Shown here: positions 10,985 through 22,262 of the stretch, in pieces | Layout of the letters: each line of letters opens with the position of its first letter | How positions within the stretch are numbered: position 1 is the first letter of the stretch | Origin: Lepeophtheirus salmonis | Taxonomy: Eukaryota > Arthropoda > Copepoda > Siphonostomatoida > Caligidae | Direction: 5' to 3' | DNA: 64,000 nucleotides | Assembly (NCBI RefSeq): GCF_016086655.4 | Contig: NC_052135.2 | Span: 25,448,363 to 25,512,362, forward strand | Translations under genes and position numbers: made by a program | The notes under the pieces: model-generated | What the model was told of the DNA's origin: nothing | The model's database searches: none | What the model saw: only the letters and a program-made list of their open reading frames with translations

Positions 10985-12190
10985 CCCTTTAAAGCCTGAA
11001 TATTGAAAACACCAAAAAAAATACCTCTATATCTTCTGATATAGGTCTAAAATGAATAAATAATTCTTTAAATAACTTTTTTTATAATTTTCTGTAATTT
11101 TTCTTTATGTTGCCATATGACAACATTCGCCATAACACATACATATATTTATTTATATGTAATAAAACAATTTCTTTCACTTGTAAGGCACAGCCCTATA
11201 TCGTATTTTGTGCACATTGTCCTTGTAAATCCATTTATACGTTATTTGCATCTTTTTTTTTTAATACAGTTATGTAGGTGATAAAGTCTGTCAAATCTTA
11301 TTGGATCAACAGGACTGATGACATTTCTTTGGGTTGTTTTCGGGTATTCAGTTGAAGGTATTCTACGTCGAGAAGATCAACATAGATTAACTCCTCCCAT
11401 GAACTTGTATTCAGCAATAGTATTTGACATGGTTACATTGATATGTTCTTGCTTTATTCTATCCCATCTTTTTGCAGTTGATATTGGATGCACTCCAACA
11501 TAAGTTGAAATTTTATGAACAAACTTATTGTCAAGCCATTTCAACCCAGGAATATTTTCTTCAATTTCAACTCTATGATCAAAACTTCCTCTTCCTTATT
11601 TCTTCAAATCTTTTTCTTCCATGAAGGTAACATACTCCATCCAATTTTCTTTTATCGTGGCTAGACTTAAAATTCAATTTTTCTTCAGAGTTTTTGCCAA
11701 CTCTATTGAAGAAAACCAATTGTCATAGAACAGTATATAATTACGATATTGTGATATTTTTGCTGAGAGGTTCATGACAAATTCTGAATAGATTCCTAAT
11801 CCATTGTCAGTTTTTTGGGTCCTGCCCCTTACCTTGCCAGTGTAAACTTCAAAGTCATAAATGTACCCACATGTCTCAGCTCTAGAGATAACTTTATATA
11901 AATATTTATATTTAAATATTATTGTGTAATTACATTAATATAAACTTTTTAGATGTTGAAATCTGCAGATGTATGAATGAAAATAAATAATGAAAAAAAA
12001 CAAAAAACGACTAATTGCGCCTTTGTCTCATTTATGGCTCACACGAAGATTAAAAGTACTTTATAACAAAATACACTTGAGAAACAGCGTAATAAATTTA
12101 TTAAAATAGAAAAATATGCATCTTTTAAACATAACTTAATATATCCTTCAATATTTACGTGGCCATATGAATACATACGTCCTCAAAGGG
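10985..12190 (-). mobile_element. Internally deleted piggyBac element (copy 1)
   Basis: The element starts CCCTTTAAAG at 10985 and ends, in reverse complement, CCCTTTGAGG at 12190. The CCCTTT tip is typical of piggyBac ends. The four bases flanking each end are TTAT (10981-10984 and 12191-12194), a one-base variant of the canonical TTAA target duplication. The 1206 bp element encodes only the C-terminal part of a piggyBac transposase on the minus strand; autonomous copies normally carry about 600 codons. About 300 bp between the coding remnant and the 12190 end is non-coding. The outer boundaries are well supported; activity is not expected. Confidence 0.85.
11149..11890 (-). pseudogene. piggyBac transposase, C-terminal half (broken)
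   Basis: Minus-strand translation gives YDFEVYTGKVRGRTQKTDNG, then NYILFYDNWFSSIELA, KWLDNKFVHKISTY and TMSNTIAEY-KFMGGVNL, which match the DDE_Tnp_1_7 core of piggyBac transposases in order. It closes with GFTRTMCTKYDIGLCL and RNCF, the Cys-rich C-terminal domain, ending at a TAA at 11149. At least three in-frame stops interrupt it (after TLKKN, before GRGSF and after GVNLC). The N-terminal half is deleted. In the family the D of 'YDNWFSS' is one of the catalytic aspartates and is kept here, but the earlier catalytic D is lost with the deletion. Confidence 0.85.
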
Positions 12191-12199
12191 TTATTATTT

Positions 12200-13215
12200 C
12201 TAATTAGAAATCATATAAAAATCATGTGATTTTTTGCCACTTAATTTTTACTTCTTTTCCGCCATGTGGACATACACGGACTTTTTATTTACAGCCCCCC
12301 CCCTTCTCCCACATCCGCCTAAAATAACATGTTTTTTATTACCCCTCTGCGTAATTTGTGAATGCCCCCTTATATGTCCCATAATCTGTTATCTCCAAAT
12401 AAATAAATATTTGTATATCAAAATTTAAAAAAAATTAAAACCTTTTATCATATAACTGCTTCTTAAAAGGCTTTTAGTAATTTTGACCCATCATTAATTG
12501 TTATAAAATATTGTCTTATGTATACCCTGAAACGACATCTATATTGTACATTTAACATTGATGCAAATTTTGATCTTTTTTTTTTTAATCGGAGACATTT
12601 CTAATTTGAAAAAAAACATTTTTTTTTTTGCTATTTTCTAAAAATATGAACAACTTTACCATTCACTGTGGACGTTATTTTTCCACTCTAACAGATAGAA
12701 ATTACTTCGTAATATTTCATATGTTAAGCATACATTATGTTAATATTAAATACTTATCCATGGAAGAATTATTACTTGTTTGAATTATAAGTAAAAAGTA
12801 TACTAAAATATAATGAATAAATATAAAAAATTAAACTTCATATTGTAACTTCATATTTAATATTTTGATTTAGTTTTTGTATGATCAAAAAGATTTACTT
12901 TAACTATCTTTAATTTTCTTTTGAAAGTTTATATGAAGCAAAATAATCAGTTGAAGTAGTATGGTCTATTAAACTTGGAGCATTGCAAATATTCAGTTTC
13001 ATGATATTGTTTTATTGTCATAGTTGATGGGCACTGCAGAGTCACTACTCACCGCTATTATCCCAACATATTGAGAATGTAATGGTCAGAAATTGCATAT
13101 TTAATGGTCTATATCTCCGTATGTATTTTGTGGATGCAACTGGATGCTCATTTTTCTTAAATCAACAAGGAAAATTACATCAGCATCATGTCTTTTCAGA
13201 AATTTATTCTTTAAA
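12200..13215. other. AT-rich non-coding DNA
   Basis: Contains a C-rich run near 12295-12315 and A/T homopolymers. The end nearest 13215 probably includes the 3' untranslated part of the minus-strand LINE that follows. No gene is seen. Confidence 0.5.
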
Positions 13216-14014
13216 AGATTCCTAGTGTGGAATTAAAGTAGATGTAGATTATTTTTTAAAAGTATCTTAAAACTATAAAGTGAAGACGGTCTTCTCACCT
13301 TTTCGGGGAGGTAGTTCCATATCCTTACCTAAAAGCTCTGTTGGTGGTAATTAGTATTTGCAGATGGTTGACCTATGTTAAAAATTGGAAGACAACCTAT
13401 TTTTGTACACCATACTACATATTTTGGGATTGATGTTACAATTAGTCGGTCCATTAGTAACTTTAAATATCCTAACCTCATCCTAAAGTTTCCTCCTCCT
13501 TTCAAGCGACAACAGTCCGACTACATGTAAGGATACATCGTAGAATACCATCTTAATAAAGCGTTTCTGTACATTTTTAAAAGCTTTGATTTCCTTTGTA
13601 AACATTGAATTCCACAACTGAGAAGCGAAGTTTAAAAAAGGCATACCATATGCTACATAAAGCTTCTTCATCAGCTTCATATTCCTCGTTTTAAAACTTC
13701 TTTTAATAAACCCAAGCACTCTGTTTGCTTTTCTAACAATATTGTACATGTGAGTGCTGAATTTCATATTAGAAGATGTCAGCACTCAAAGATCTTTAAA
13801 GACACCCACATTCTTCATTCCTCAAAGGTCAAAAACGCCACCCCGAAAAATCATAAAGGAGAATTTCTCAAGAATTATGAAATTCCCCAAAGATTGCTCC
13901 ACCTTAGAAATTCTCTGAGGTCATGTTTGGCCTGTCCTTCTGATTGGCAAACAAGCTTTGTGTCGTCAGCATACATATATGATTATGATCTCAGGTTGTC
14001 ACACAGGTCGTTAA
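13216..14014 (-). pseudogene. jockey/CR1-type LINE reverse transcriptase, C-terminal half
   Basis: Read on the minus strand from 14014: NDLCDNLRS, then YMYADDTKLVCQSEGQA with the catalytic YADD box, then KANRVLGFIKRSF, YVAYGMPFLNFASQLWN and NVQKRFIKMV. It ends with WNYLPEKVRRPSSLYSFKIL near 13260. These are the palm, thumb and C-terminal motifs of jockey/CR1-clade non-LTR retrotransposons. Stops and frameshifts separate YADD from the thumb. The coding sequence continues exactly into 18868-19905, where the N-terminal half of the same domain lies. The two halves were separated by the piggyBac element at 14015-18867. Joining them across one TTAA keeps the reading frame (LFSLYI then NDLCDNL). Confidence 0.88.
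14011..14014. repeat. TTAA target-site duplication, left copy
   Basis: TTAA immediately precedes the CCCATT tip of the piggyBac element. The right copy is ATAA at 18868-18871, one substitution away. Confidence 0.8.
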
Positions 14015-14654
14015 CCCATTAATAATGAAAGCTAACCAAACCATAATTCTTTTGAAATTTAGAACATCCCTTGATGTTGCCATTGCCAATATTTTCCTAA
14101 AAAATCACCAGTATTTGAATATAGATTCTCAAGATATCGGATGTGTATTTAGATATCCCTTCGGCCAAGCACAACTTTTCATTAACATACCTATATATTT
14201 TCTTAATTTCTCACACTAAGTTTAAATTTAATATTCTACAAGTTATTACATAATTGAGGATGCTTAATTTGGAGTATGATTCATATTTTTTTGTTTCTAA
14301 TATTATTTACACATATCCCATCAGTCAAAAATCATAAAATAATCTAAATAATAATTATAAAAATAAAAACCCAAACAAGTCAGTGCAAGAATTCGAAATA
14401 TTATAGGTTTCATTAATGAAGGAGGAAAAGAAAAAAGAAAGACCGGTAGATAAGTAATCAGATTAAGAAGTGAGGTTCCCATGCGAGCTCTTTAGACACA
14501 CCTCGCTCTCTCTTTTCCTTTTCTCCAATATATCGCTGAGTATATAATATGACGTAGTAGCAATCATTCTATGTTTACGTCATTACGCGGGATCTTGTTC
14601 ATTTATTTAATTGTATAATAAGTAATAACACAGAAGAGCCATCCCGAATCCCTC

Positions 14655-17175
14655 TGGTCTAGATAATTCCCTGCTCCGTTGGTAAGCTTTATACACGGTA
14701 ATAATTCATAATGATCCTGTAATCTCTAACTGGACAGAGACGACTTATAGGATTTCCATTGAGTGGAGTACATACTCTTCCAGCCTTGATGGAATAGGTA
14801 ATATTTTATTTTTAACCCCATATATTATCCCTTGGACTTTAGTGATAATATATTCAATTTTCAGGTTCTGTTTATATTTCGAAGACGTTGCTATAAGTCA
14901 ATCTGAAGGGCGGAGTTCTTGGCCGTACCTTTCATGGATAATGCAATCCACCATTTTAACAACGGGAACCACTTTTGAGCAAAAATAAAATTGAATGAGG
15001 TCTCAATGTTTTCTTTACAAAAAAAAGCACATTCTAGACTCAACCATTTGTTTTGACTTATTTGTAAATAAATAAGAAGTGGGCAATCGGTATCTTAACC
15101 ATTTTTGATGGGAATCTGTTAGGTAGTTTTTCAATATTGTCTTCGGGTTTAATACCTTTATCATTTTTTTCAGGTTCAGTCTCTCCAATCTTCTCTTGAC
15201 GATAAGAGACGACACTCTGTTGTTATTCAGTCACTGTTTATTGCAGATCTTATTCTACTCTTAGAGAGTGCTTCCACTGCTATGGAGAAGGGAGTTGAAG
15301 GCTCGAGATTACTGGTTTTTGAACGGTAGCATAAAAATAATCTCTTGGTTCTACTTAATAGAATGAAATTGCCTAGCTCCGTATCTCCACGAGATAGATA
15401 TTGACAAGTTATTCCCCCTTCCCTTAAAAGCACGTCAAGACTTCACAACCTTGGATATAAGTTAAAAGGTTCGTTAGATCTCATGGTATGAAAAATGTCA
15501 TTCATAATGAATTCCCGCGACCAACCAATCTGTCTACAGTATTGATCACTTTTTTCATCATCCCAAATAGCTCCGATGGTCCCGTAAATAATCGGTCAAT
15601 CAGATCATGATCAATTCTTTTCTCAAACTCACCCTTGATCCTTAACGCCCAGAAATCACTGCTTTTCCTCAGTCTCTTGTAACCCTAGAGAAGTTAAGCA
15701 CTTTTCACAAGCTTCTATGTTAGGAGATCAGAGGTGTATTTATGCGTCTTCTAGAAAGGTAGGCTCTTGATCACCTCCCCCGATTCGGCGATTAAGAATG
15801 CCTGTGAGTATTTTGTATGATGTATTCAAGAGATATCTGCCTGTAATTTTTAAATCATATTGTTCTATTTTTTTTTCAGGATCAAAGTCAGAGAGCCACA
15901 ACTCATAAAGTCTGGGATAAAGCGTTTCTTAAATATTTCTTTAAAATCTTCGCGAGTATTGGTGATAGAAGTAAATCAAACTCTTAAAAGAACTCGAAAC
16001 TACGCAGAAAGCTGAGAATTTCATCTTGAGTAATCGGTAAATCCAACTCCTACATAGTGTTTGTACCAGCAAAATTGCTGATTTTTCTTTCTCTCCTGTA
16101 GGGTTTGCTGAATAGTAACAGTTTCCATTTCGTTGGATCCTTCATCAGTCTCCAACTGTAGCAGAAGTCCCATAGGTTTAAGGCGTGCATTCTGGACACC
16201 CGTACAGGTTTGTGTAAAAATTGATATTTTATCTCGTAATTTCGCAGGGTTCTTCTGTGATCTCACCCGTCGGTAGTCCAAGTGTAGATATTCTCTTTGA
16301 TTGTAAACAAAGACGATTCTACCTCCTCAGTTTTAAGGATGAGGTAAAATCGTCTTTGTTCAAAGTCTGTATCCCATAAAGGGTTTTAGTTATAAAGTTT
16401 TTCTCTGCCTTTTTGAATGAAGATTCCCCTCGCTTGAGGCTCAATGAGTCTCAGGGTATACATGGAGACAAAAGTCGACTTTCCATCTTTAGGCCGTAGT
16501 CACGAATTACCTTGCTTATATCATCTCGTGTACTTTCTCAATTCAGTAAGGTAACATTGAAGTTTCCCGCGTTGAGGGGGGAGGACCTTAAATGATCTAA
16601 AAACTGGGCAGTGATCTGAAATGTACGGTAGAAGCATGCTGAATTCGTTTAGGAGGTTTGCTACTCGGTGTGAAGTGATTATATAATCAAGTCTGTCCCT
16701 TATTACTTTCCCAGTCCTCCTTTTTTTCCATTAAGTCATTTTTGGGAAAGGTCATCGCATATTGGACCTAAATCTTGTAAGTTATAATCTGATATTATTT
16801 GTTCCAGATCTGAAGCTCTATTTTTATTGTGTGAACCATATTGTTCCGACTTTGTTTTCGGATTACATTAAAGTCCCCTCGCTAATAATAATTCCTTTCC
16901 CTCCAAAGGCCCAACTCCTCTGACTTGTTTTGTGAACCAATTTTTAGAATCATGGTTTGGACCATAAGCTGCTAACAATGTTGTTCGGTTTCAAAGGAAA
17001 TCCAAGTCGACGACAACGTAATTATCTCCCGGGTCAGTGGCTCTTTGAATTGAGTTTAAATTTTTATGTATTAGCACCATAATTCCTCTTGAGGGGTGAG
17101 TTGATTTTCTATTAGCCTTTGAATAGAAAAGGACATGTTTCTTTGGTAGAAGATAGGTGATCTTGTTTATATCCT
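14655..17175 (-). mobile_element. 5'-truncated L1/Tx1-type LINE nested in the piggyBac element
   Basis: Minus-strand blocks in LINE order. Part of an AP-endonuclease domain: PSRGIMVLIHKNLNS (about 17090), GDFNVI (about 16870), RLDYIITSHRVANLL and ISDHCPV with the catalytic SDH (about 16600). Then RT: LPITQDEILSFLRS and SPILAKI, followed by LLNTSYKILTGILNRRI (about 15800), typical of the L1/Tx1 clade. Then a C-terminal RT zinc-binding (zf-RVT-like) block with LPTSYLFTNKSK and MCFFCKENIETSF (about 15000-15100). The start of the endonuclease and all of ORF1 are missing, so it is 5'-truncated as is usual for LINEs. The YADD region is not seen and seems deleted. Many frameshifts show it is dead. 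The 3' boundary is approximate. Confidence 0.75.
16306..16360. repeat. 20 bp inverted repeat (hairpin) inside the L1-like element
   Basis: 16306-16325 and 16341-16360 are reverse complements except for one position, which in a minus-strand transcript becomes a U-G wobble. The loop is 15 bases. It overlaps the linker between the endonuclease and RT coding regions. Confidence 0.7.
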
Positions 17176-17179
17176 GCAC

Positions 17180-18769
17180 TGGAGTATGATATTCTTTAAA
17201 ACACTTTGAATGAAGATACAAGTACAATACAGTTTTCACACATAAACTTACTTTTTATTACACAAATTTTACATGTTTTACCATTGTCATCATTATATAC
17301 TATCGAGTGGCTAATACGGTCATCATTTTTTTCTCTTGAATGCTCTTAGTTCCATTGATTGTTATGTTTGCTTTAACGTTAGTGCGTGGGCGTTACTCAT
17401 CATAACATCGAACATGTATGTTATGTTACTGAAGGCCACTACCATTTCTTCTAACACATTTTTATCCCGATATTTAGATAGATAGCCTCTGATCCATTTG
17501 ATTTCTGAGCCCATGTGCTTGTTATATTCATTCAAATTTTCGGGTTGAGGGATATCAATATATTTCTTTATTGAGCGACTATATCGATTGGTAGAGGATA
17601 GTTTTTTTTATCCGAAGTTCGAAAATAAAATAATATAATTTTTCTTCCATTTTGAATTAGTAGTTCTTTGTTGGAGGCAAAATCAACTTTCTCTCTAACT
17701 TTCTTACACATCTGCTTCTTGTTAAATAAATCACATTTTTTCAGTCTGCTTTCACGTGCAGTTCCCAATACAAAAATTCTTTTTTTCCGATAAAAATCTA
17801 AACACAGAAGACTTGTGAAGAAATTGTCGAAAAAGGATTTTCATCCTTGTTGGTTTTGCAGTCCAGTCAAATTTGTTAAATGCATGAAAACATTTCCTCC
17901 TAAGCCAAGATTTCCCTTTGTTATTGTCTTAGGGGGGTTCCCTGTGTAGAAATCAATGGAATGAAACTATCCTCCTTTAGAGCAGTGGCCCCAAATTTTA
18001 TAGCCAAAATGAATGGGCTTTTTCAAATGAACTGTTTAGTGTGATATCTTTCATAACATGGAACCATACTTTTGTATATTGCTAAATATTCAAGCGTGGC
18101 TCCAAACTTCAAGAATGGTTTTTGTAAAGCCTCAAAAAATTACCTCAGTTTCTCTCTGGGGTCTGACTTATCAATTTTTGTATTGTCTACAAAATGACTT
18201 GTTTATTATGTTTAAAAATCGAGCTCGTCTAATGTTATTGGCTAAAATAAGAGGAACAGCTTCAGAGTTGGGCCAGTATCTTTTCTTATCCGACCACGAA
18301 CGAATACAAAGAGCTGATCTTCTGTCAAATCCAAGGTGGTGTTGTGTTGACTTGCGTACCTATTGCTTTCAGGAATGATGAGATCTCTCAGGTTTTGGTC
18401 AAAGAAAAGCTCAAAATACTAAATAATGTTTCTTCCACGTTGAAAGATGTAGGAATAAAAAAATCTGGTTCTTCTTTTTTACATTTTATTTCTCCTTTAC
18501 TTATTTTGCGGGGTTTTTTTTGTATTGATAATTATTTCGTCGTCATTGCCATCATTGAGACAACGAAAACAGGGAGATGAGAGAATGCCCTTTTCGAGAA
18601 AGTTTATATCCCCATCTTTGTCTTCAGAATTGACGGAGTACTGATCCAATCCATCATTTTCATGGAATCCAAGATCGATTTCCTCCACATTGACATCAAA
18701 TAGAGTTTTTAGTAATGTCAAAAACTCATTGGTTGTTAAACTGCAAAAGATACGAATGTAGTAGCTCAA
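17180..18769 (-). pseudogene. piggyBac transposase (near full-length, decayed)
   Basis: Minus-strand blocks in family order. An acidic N-terminus (18769-18497) with TTNEFLTLLKTLFDVNVEEI and SVNSEDKDGDIN. KIDKSDPREKLR, FLKFGATLEYLAIYKSMVP and RYHTKQFI (about 18170-18010). GTARESRLKKCDLF and KVDFASNKE (about 17765-17670). KKYIDIPQPENLNEYNKHMG (about 17565-17505). MFDVMMSNAHALTL (about 17415). A Cys-rich tail CKICVIKSKFMCENC, then KCFKEYHT (to about 17184). In active piggyBac proteins the first catalytic aspartate lies in an 'IDESM'-type motif; here it reads IYKSM, so D and E are lost. Multiple stops and frameshifts confirm a pseudogene. An open frame on the plus strand (18058-18378) is its antisense shadow. 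Confidence 0.85.
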
Positions 18770-18867
18770 TGTACATGTACAAATCTCGTCTTATTTTATA
18801 AAACAAATTACAAAGTCATTGTAAAATATATCATTGGTTATTTAAATGTCCTTTCGTCAAAAATGGG

Positions 18868-18871
18868 ATAA
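18868..18871. repeat. ATAA, right copy of the target-site duplication
   Basis: Differs from TTAA at 14011-14014 by one base. It follows the GGG tip of the piggyBac element. Confidence 0.7.
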
Positions 18872-19905
18872 TATATAAAGAGAATAGGGTAGCTGCAAGG
18901 ACACTGAAGTAGAGAAGATGGGACACCTATTGAAGCTGATCCAATGCCGTTTATCAGAGCTCGCTGTTCTCGATTTCTGAGTCAAGATGAAATCAACTGC
19001 AACAGTTCACCCTCAATCCCAATGCAATTTAGTTTTTGTTCCAGTCCACCATCCAGCACCTTGTCGAACGCTTTGCTGAAGTCCAAGTAAAACACATATG
19101 TATCCAGTGAGCAATCTCTACTTCGAGCTATATCATCCCAGAATGATAACAGGTTTGTAACACAATACCCTCCACTTCGGAATCCATGTTGTCTGGGAGA
19201 TATAAAATAATTGTTTGTCGAAAAAGTTTCTCTCTTTAGAATTGATAAGAATTTTTATTAGTCGAGAGATCTGACTTGCTATGGAAATTGGTAATCAATT
19301 AGGAACATCCTTATGGTTTCTTTCTTGTGTATTGGCATAATATTGGTGCATTTCCAGTCAAACGGTACCACTCCTTCCTGCATCGACTTATCGAATGTCA
19401 TAGTCAGATGGAAGTAAATATGTTATTAAGCTTCTTCTGTAAGAAAGCACAGATCCCATCAGGACTCGACTAGAAATAACTATTGAGTGAGGAAATGGAT
19501 CTTATGACAACTGATTCTGCAAAGGAAATCTTGGATAGGCAAGGACGGTTATCTGGGGGGTGGTTGATGTAGGGAGTCTCAGAATCTGTTAAGTAAACTC
19601 AGTGAAATAAGTCATTCAAAAGATTTGCAATTCATAGTTCTTTCGAGTGCCGTCAGTTAATTCAAATTCATTAAAATTATATTGAGTGGCCCAAATTTTG
19701 TTTTATATAAGAGAAAATAGGCTTGAGGTTATTCTTATCAAAGTTAGCCAACAATTTATCTTCAAATTTGCGTTTTAACAGAAGTTTATTAGTATTTTGG
19801 AGAGCTTTATAATTTTGTAGGTTTTAAGGACATGGGAATTTTTTGTATAGACACCAAGCTTTTCTTTTCTGCAGCAATGTTAATATGGTCCTTCATTCAG
19901 AAGTA
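18868..19905 (-). pseudogene. jockey/CR1-type LINE reverse transcriptase, N-terminal half
   Basis: From 19905 downward on the minus strand: KRKAWCLYKKF and KALQNTNKLLLKRKFEDKLL (linker helix before RT), FSYIKQNLGHSI, PDGICAFLLQKKLN, VPFDWKCTNIMPIHKK (RT block 1), HGFRSGGYCVTNLLSFWDDI, then VFYLDFSKAFDKV carrying the first catalytic aspartate (about 19080), LRNREQRALINGIGSA, and SVLAATLFSLYI next to the insertion point. These match the jockey/CR1 clade. The other half, including YADD, is at 13216-14014. Several stops and frameshifts are present, so it was dead or decayed after the piggyBac insertion. The endonuclease and ORF1 are not visible above 19905. Confidence 0.87.
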
Positions 19906-20282
19906 ACATAAGTCTCACTCCTGTCTTGTTCTCCCCACTACTAAATACCCATCCTTAAACATAATTATCTATCCCACCTTCTCCCTGTTCTATACAAAAT
20001 ACCATCCTACCTATTAAATATGTCACGATAACATTTTTGGGTGTTCACTATAATTTTGTTTGTTAACGCTAGACATTTAATAAGTAATGATGTTGTAACG
20101 AACATTTATGAACACAATAACTCATTTCTTAATGATGCAGTTGACACAATTTTCCACTGAAATCACAGTCTCTATGTATGTATTTCTGTATATATCTATA
20201 AATATATAGAGTTAATACAAGTTGCACACAAAGAATGAGACTGAGCATTTGAAATGATAATTAACTGTGTTATGCATACAAA

Positions 20283-20400
20283 TGTTACAATTAGTGTTGT
20301 GATGATCCTTATTTTAGACTGAAGAGGCAGTCCCGTGTCGGTCCAGTCCAGTTTTGTGTTGCATATCAGTACTAAAACTGAAAAAGTTTGGTCCTTGATG
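20283..20400 (+). repeat. dispersed repeat family B, copy 2
   Basis: See 1601-1685. Shares TGTTAC..ATT.GTGTT, CCTTATTT, GACTGAAGA, TCCAGT and AGTNCTAAA in order. Confidence 0.5.
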
Positions 20401-21360
20401 ACGTCACTCAATTTTTTATATAAATAAAACCCCAGACATGATGCAATAACTAACAATTACAATTTCTGTAGCTTTATATTTTTTTGACAGATTCCTCATA
20501 TTTGTGCAGTTTTCTGTTTTTTAAAGAATTAATCTGCCTGTTTAAATCTCTTGCATAGTTTTTATAAAGCAAATATAACATTTTACAATGTATAAAATTG
20601 AGAAAATTTTAAGAATAATGGCCATAATTGCACTTGAAAGTAAGATCAATTTCATGTTATTCTGTCTCTTAGCGAATTCATCGAAAGCTGTAAGAAACGC
20701 CGTTCTCGGGAATTTGAATAATAATACTTCATATCTTGATGTCTCACATTCAAAGATATGTTCAAGCACATTAAAAATGTGAACCACGTTTAAATATAAT
20801 ATACTACTTTAGTTTTTAAGACCAACTGCATTTTATTAATTTAAAAATGAATCGATAATATTATGAAAGGCTTATTCTTCCACTATTGTGGTTGAATTAT
20901 CAGGCGAGTTAATTAGTCATTAACACTGCTTTTGTCTTGCAATGTTATAAGAATTACAATTACATTTATTGGCCTTATTATTCCTGTTTTTATTATTTAA
21001 TAGAATATTAATAATTATTTATCAGGCCTATTGCTTATCATTGAATTCCTAATTAAAATGACTGATATTAAAATAAAATAATATCTTGTAACTTGTACGA
21101 TCTTCTTATACCTATATTAGTAATTAAAATAAAATTATATTCAAAATAAACCATGAAATCTCACTGAATAAGTGCAAGTCTCCCATTATTTCTGAAAAAT
21201 ATTAAGACGAATAGATATGAATCTTATTTCTCAAATAAACTATAAAATATAGTCCAAAGTGTACGTCTCAATTTATTAATTACCAAATATAGAGTTCTTA
21301 AACATTTGTCGTATCGGTATTTAAAACAAACAACGACCGTCATTTAGGTATTTACCCTTT

Positions 21361-21465
21361 TGATTTGAAGAATCTTTTAATGAGAGCGGCTAAGTTGTAA
21401 TGACTTTTCATTACATTAGCAACAAGCAACTATGAGAAATACGAAATAAACATAATCCCACTCGG
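21361..21465 (-). repeat. dispersed repeat family D, copy 1
   Basis: Minus strand reads GAGTGGGATTATGTTTATTT, then CTCATAGTTGCT, GCTAAT, CTTAGC and AAAGATTCTTCAAAT. This is the order of the other family D copies at 32590, 38138, 43450, 44958 and 58712. Confidence 0.55.
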
Positions 21466-21672
21466 TAACTAGAAAATTCGGAAAATAAATAAATACTCTT
21501 TAGTTTGCCAATCAAAAAATAATTAAAGGCGTATAAGGGAATATTTTTTTAACAAAATAATTTATTAAATTAGATATAGTTTAACTTTTGAAATAATATT
21601 GCATTGATAAGCTTTCATGATTTCTTAATCTCCATAAAATATTTTTATTATCTGATTCTACGTATAATACAA

Positions 21673-21701
21673 AAGTACTATTAATCATATTAATAGTACT
21701 T
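21673..21701. repeat. Perfect short palindrome
   Basis: AAGTACTATTAA and TTAATAGTACTT flank a five-base loop TCATA. All twelve pairs are complementary. There is no flanking T-run. Function unknown. Confidence 0.7.
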
Positions 21702-22262
21702 CCGATGTGATATGTCGTTGATATTATTCCACTAACAATGTTTGAATTTACTTTCATTTCCTCTTCAAATAATTTATTACTCAGGTTTTTCCCCTCTTAT
21801 TTTATTTTAGCGACACATTAGTACATATAGGTATTACATGATATATTTTACAGGTCATTGATTACATTAGATTTAATTACTTAAGAGTAAAACTTATTTT
21901 ATACAAATAAGATCTGTAAATGTATGTTATAATGATATTTGTTTAGGAACATTATTTGGAGATTTTTCGAGGTTTTTTTTTGAGTTATAAGTAACATAAA
22001 TAAATATTTTATTTCAAAATTATCCCCCCGGAAGAACGTTCAGTACGTGCTAATACACAGTAATAAAACACATTTTTTAAAACAACAACAAAATTGACGA
22101 GTAAAACGATAATAAATAATAAAATATTTAAAAAAAACGAAAAACCGTGTCAAGAGTCGAAAATTCACATTCAAAACAATTTCTTCCTAAAAGTTTGATA
22201 AGATTTAATAATTTAGAACTTGCTTCCTTCTTTCTCACAACCTGTGCATGCCACTAAAAATA

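Larger units (their letters stand above)
14015..18867 (-). mobile_element. piggyBac element (copy 2) inserted inside a LINE
   Basis: Left end CCCATTAATAATGAAAG; right end in reverse complement CCCATTTTTGACGAAAG, matching at 13 of 17 positions. The flanks are TTAA (14011-14014) and ATAA (18868-18871). The element contains a piggyBac transposase pseudogene on the minus strand (17180-18769). Between that gene and the left end lies a truncated L1/Tx1-type LINE (about 14650-17175), which explains the 4.85 kb length against the usual 2-3 kb. The stretch 14220-14650 is unassigned and is either piggyBac 3' sequence or LINE tail. Removing the element restores the reading frame of the host LINE, which fixes both ends with confidence. 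Confidence 0.85.
19906..22255. other. AT-rich non-coding DNA
   Basis: Contains copy 2 of repeat family B (20283-20400), a minus-strand copy of family D (21361-21465) and a 12 bp stem palindrome (21673-21701). Open frames at 20542-20787 (minus) and 20588-20782 (plus) overlap on opposite strands and show no family motif. No supported gene. Confidence 0.5.

Noticed and set aside
18058..18378. 106-codon plus-strand open frame
   Set aside because: It is antisense to the piggyBac transposase pseudogene, whose minus-strand motifs are clear.
20542..20787. Overlapping open frames on both strands
   Set aside because: No family motif, no splice signals of note, and both strands open, as expected by chance in a mildly GC-richer patch.
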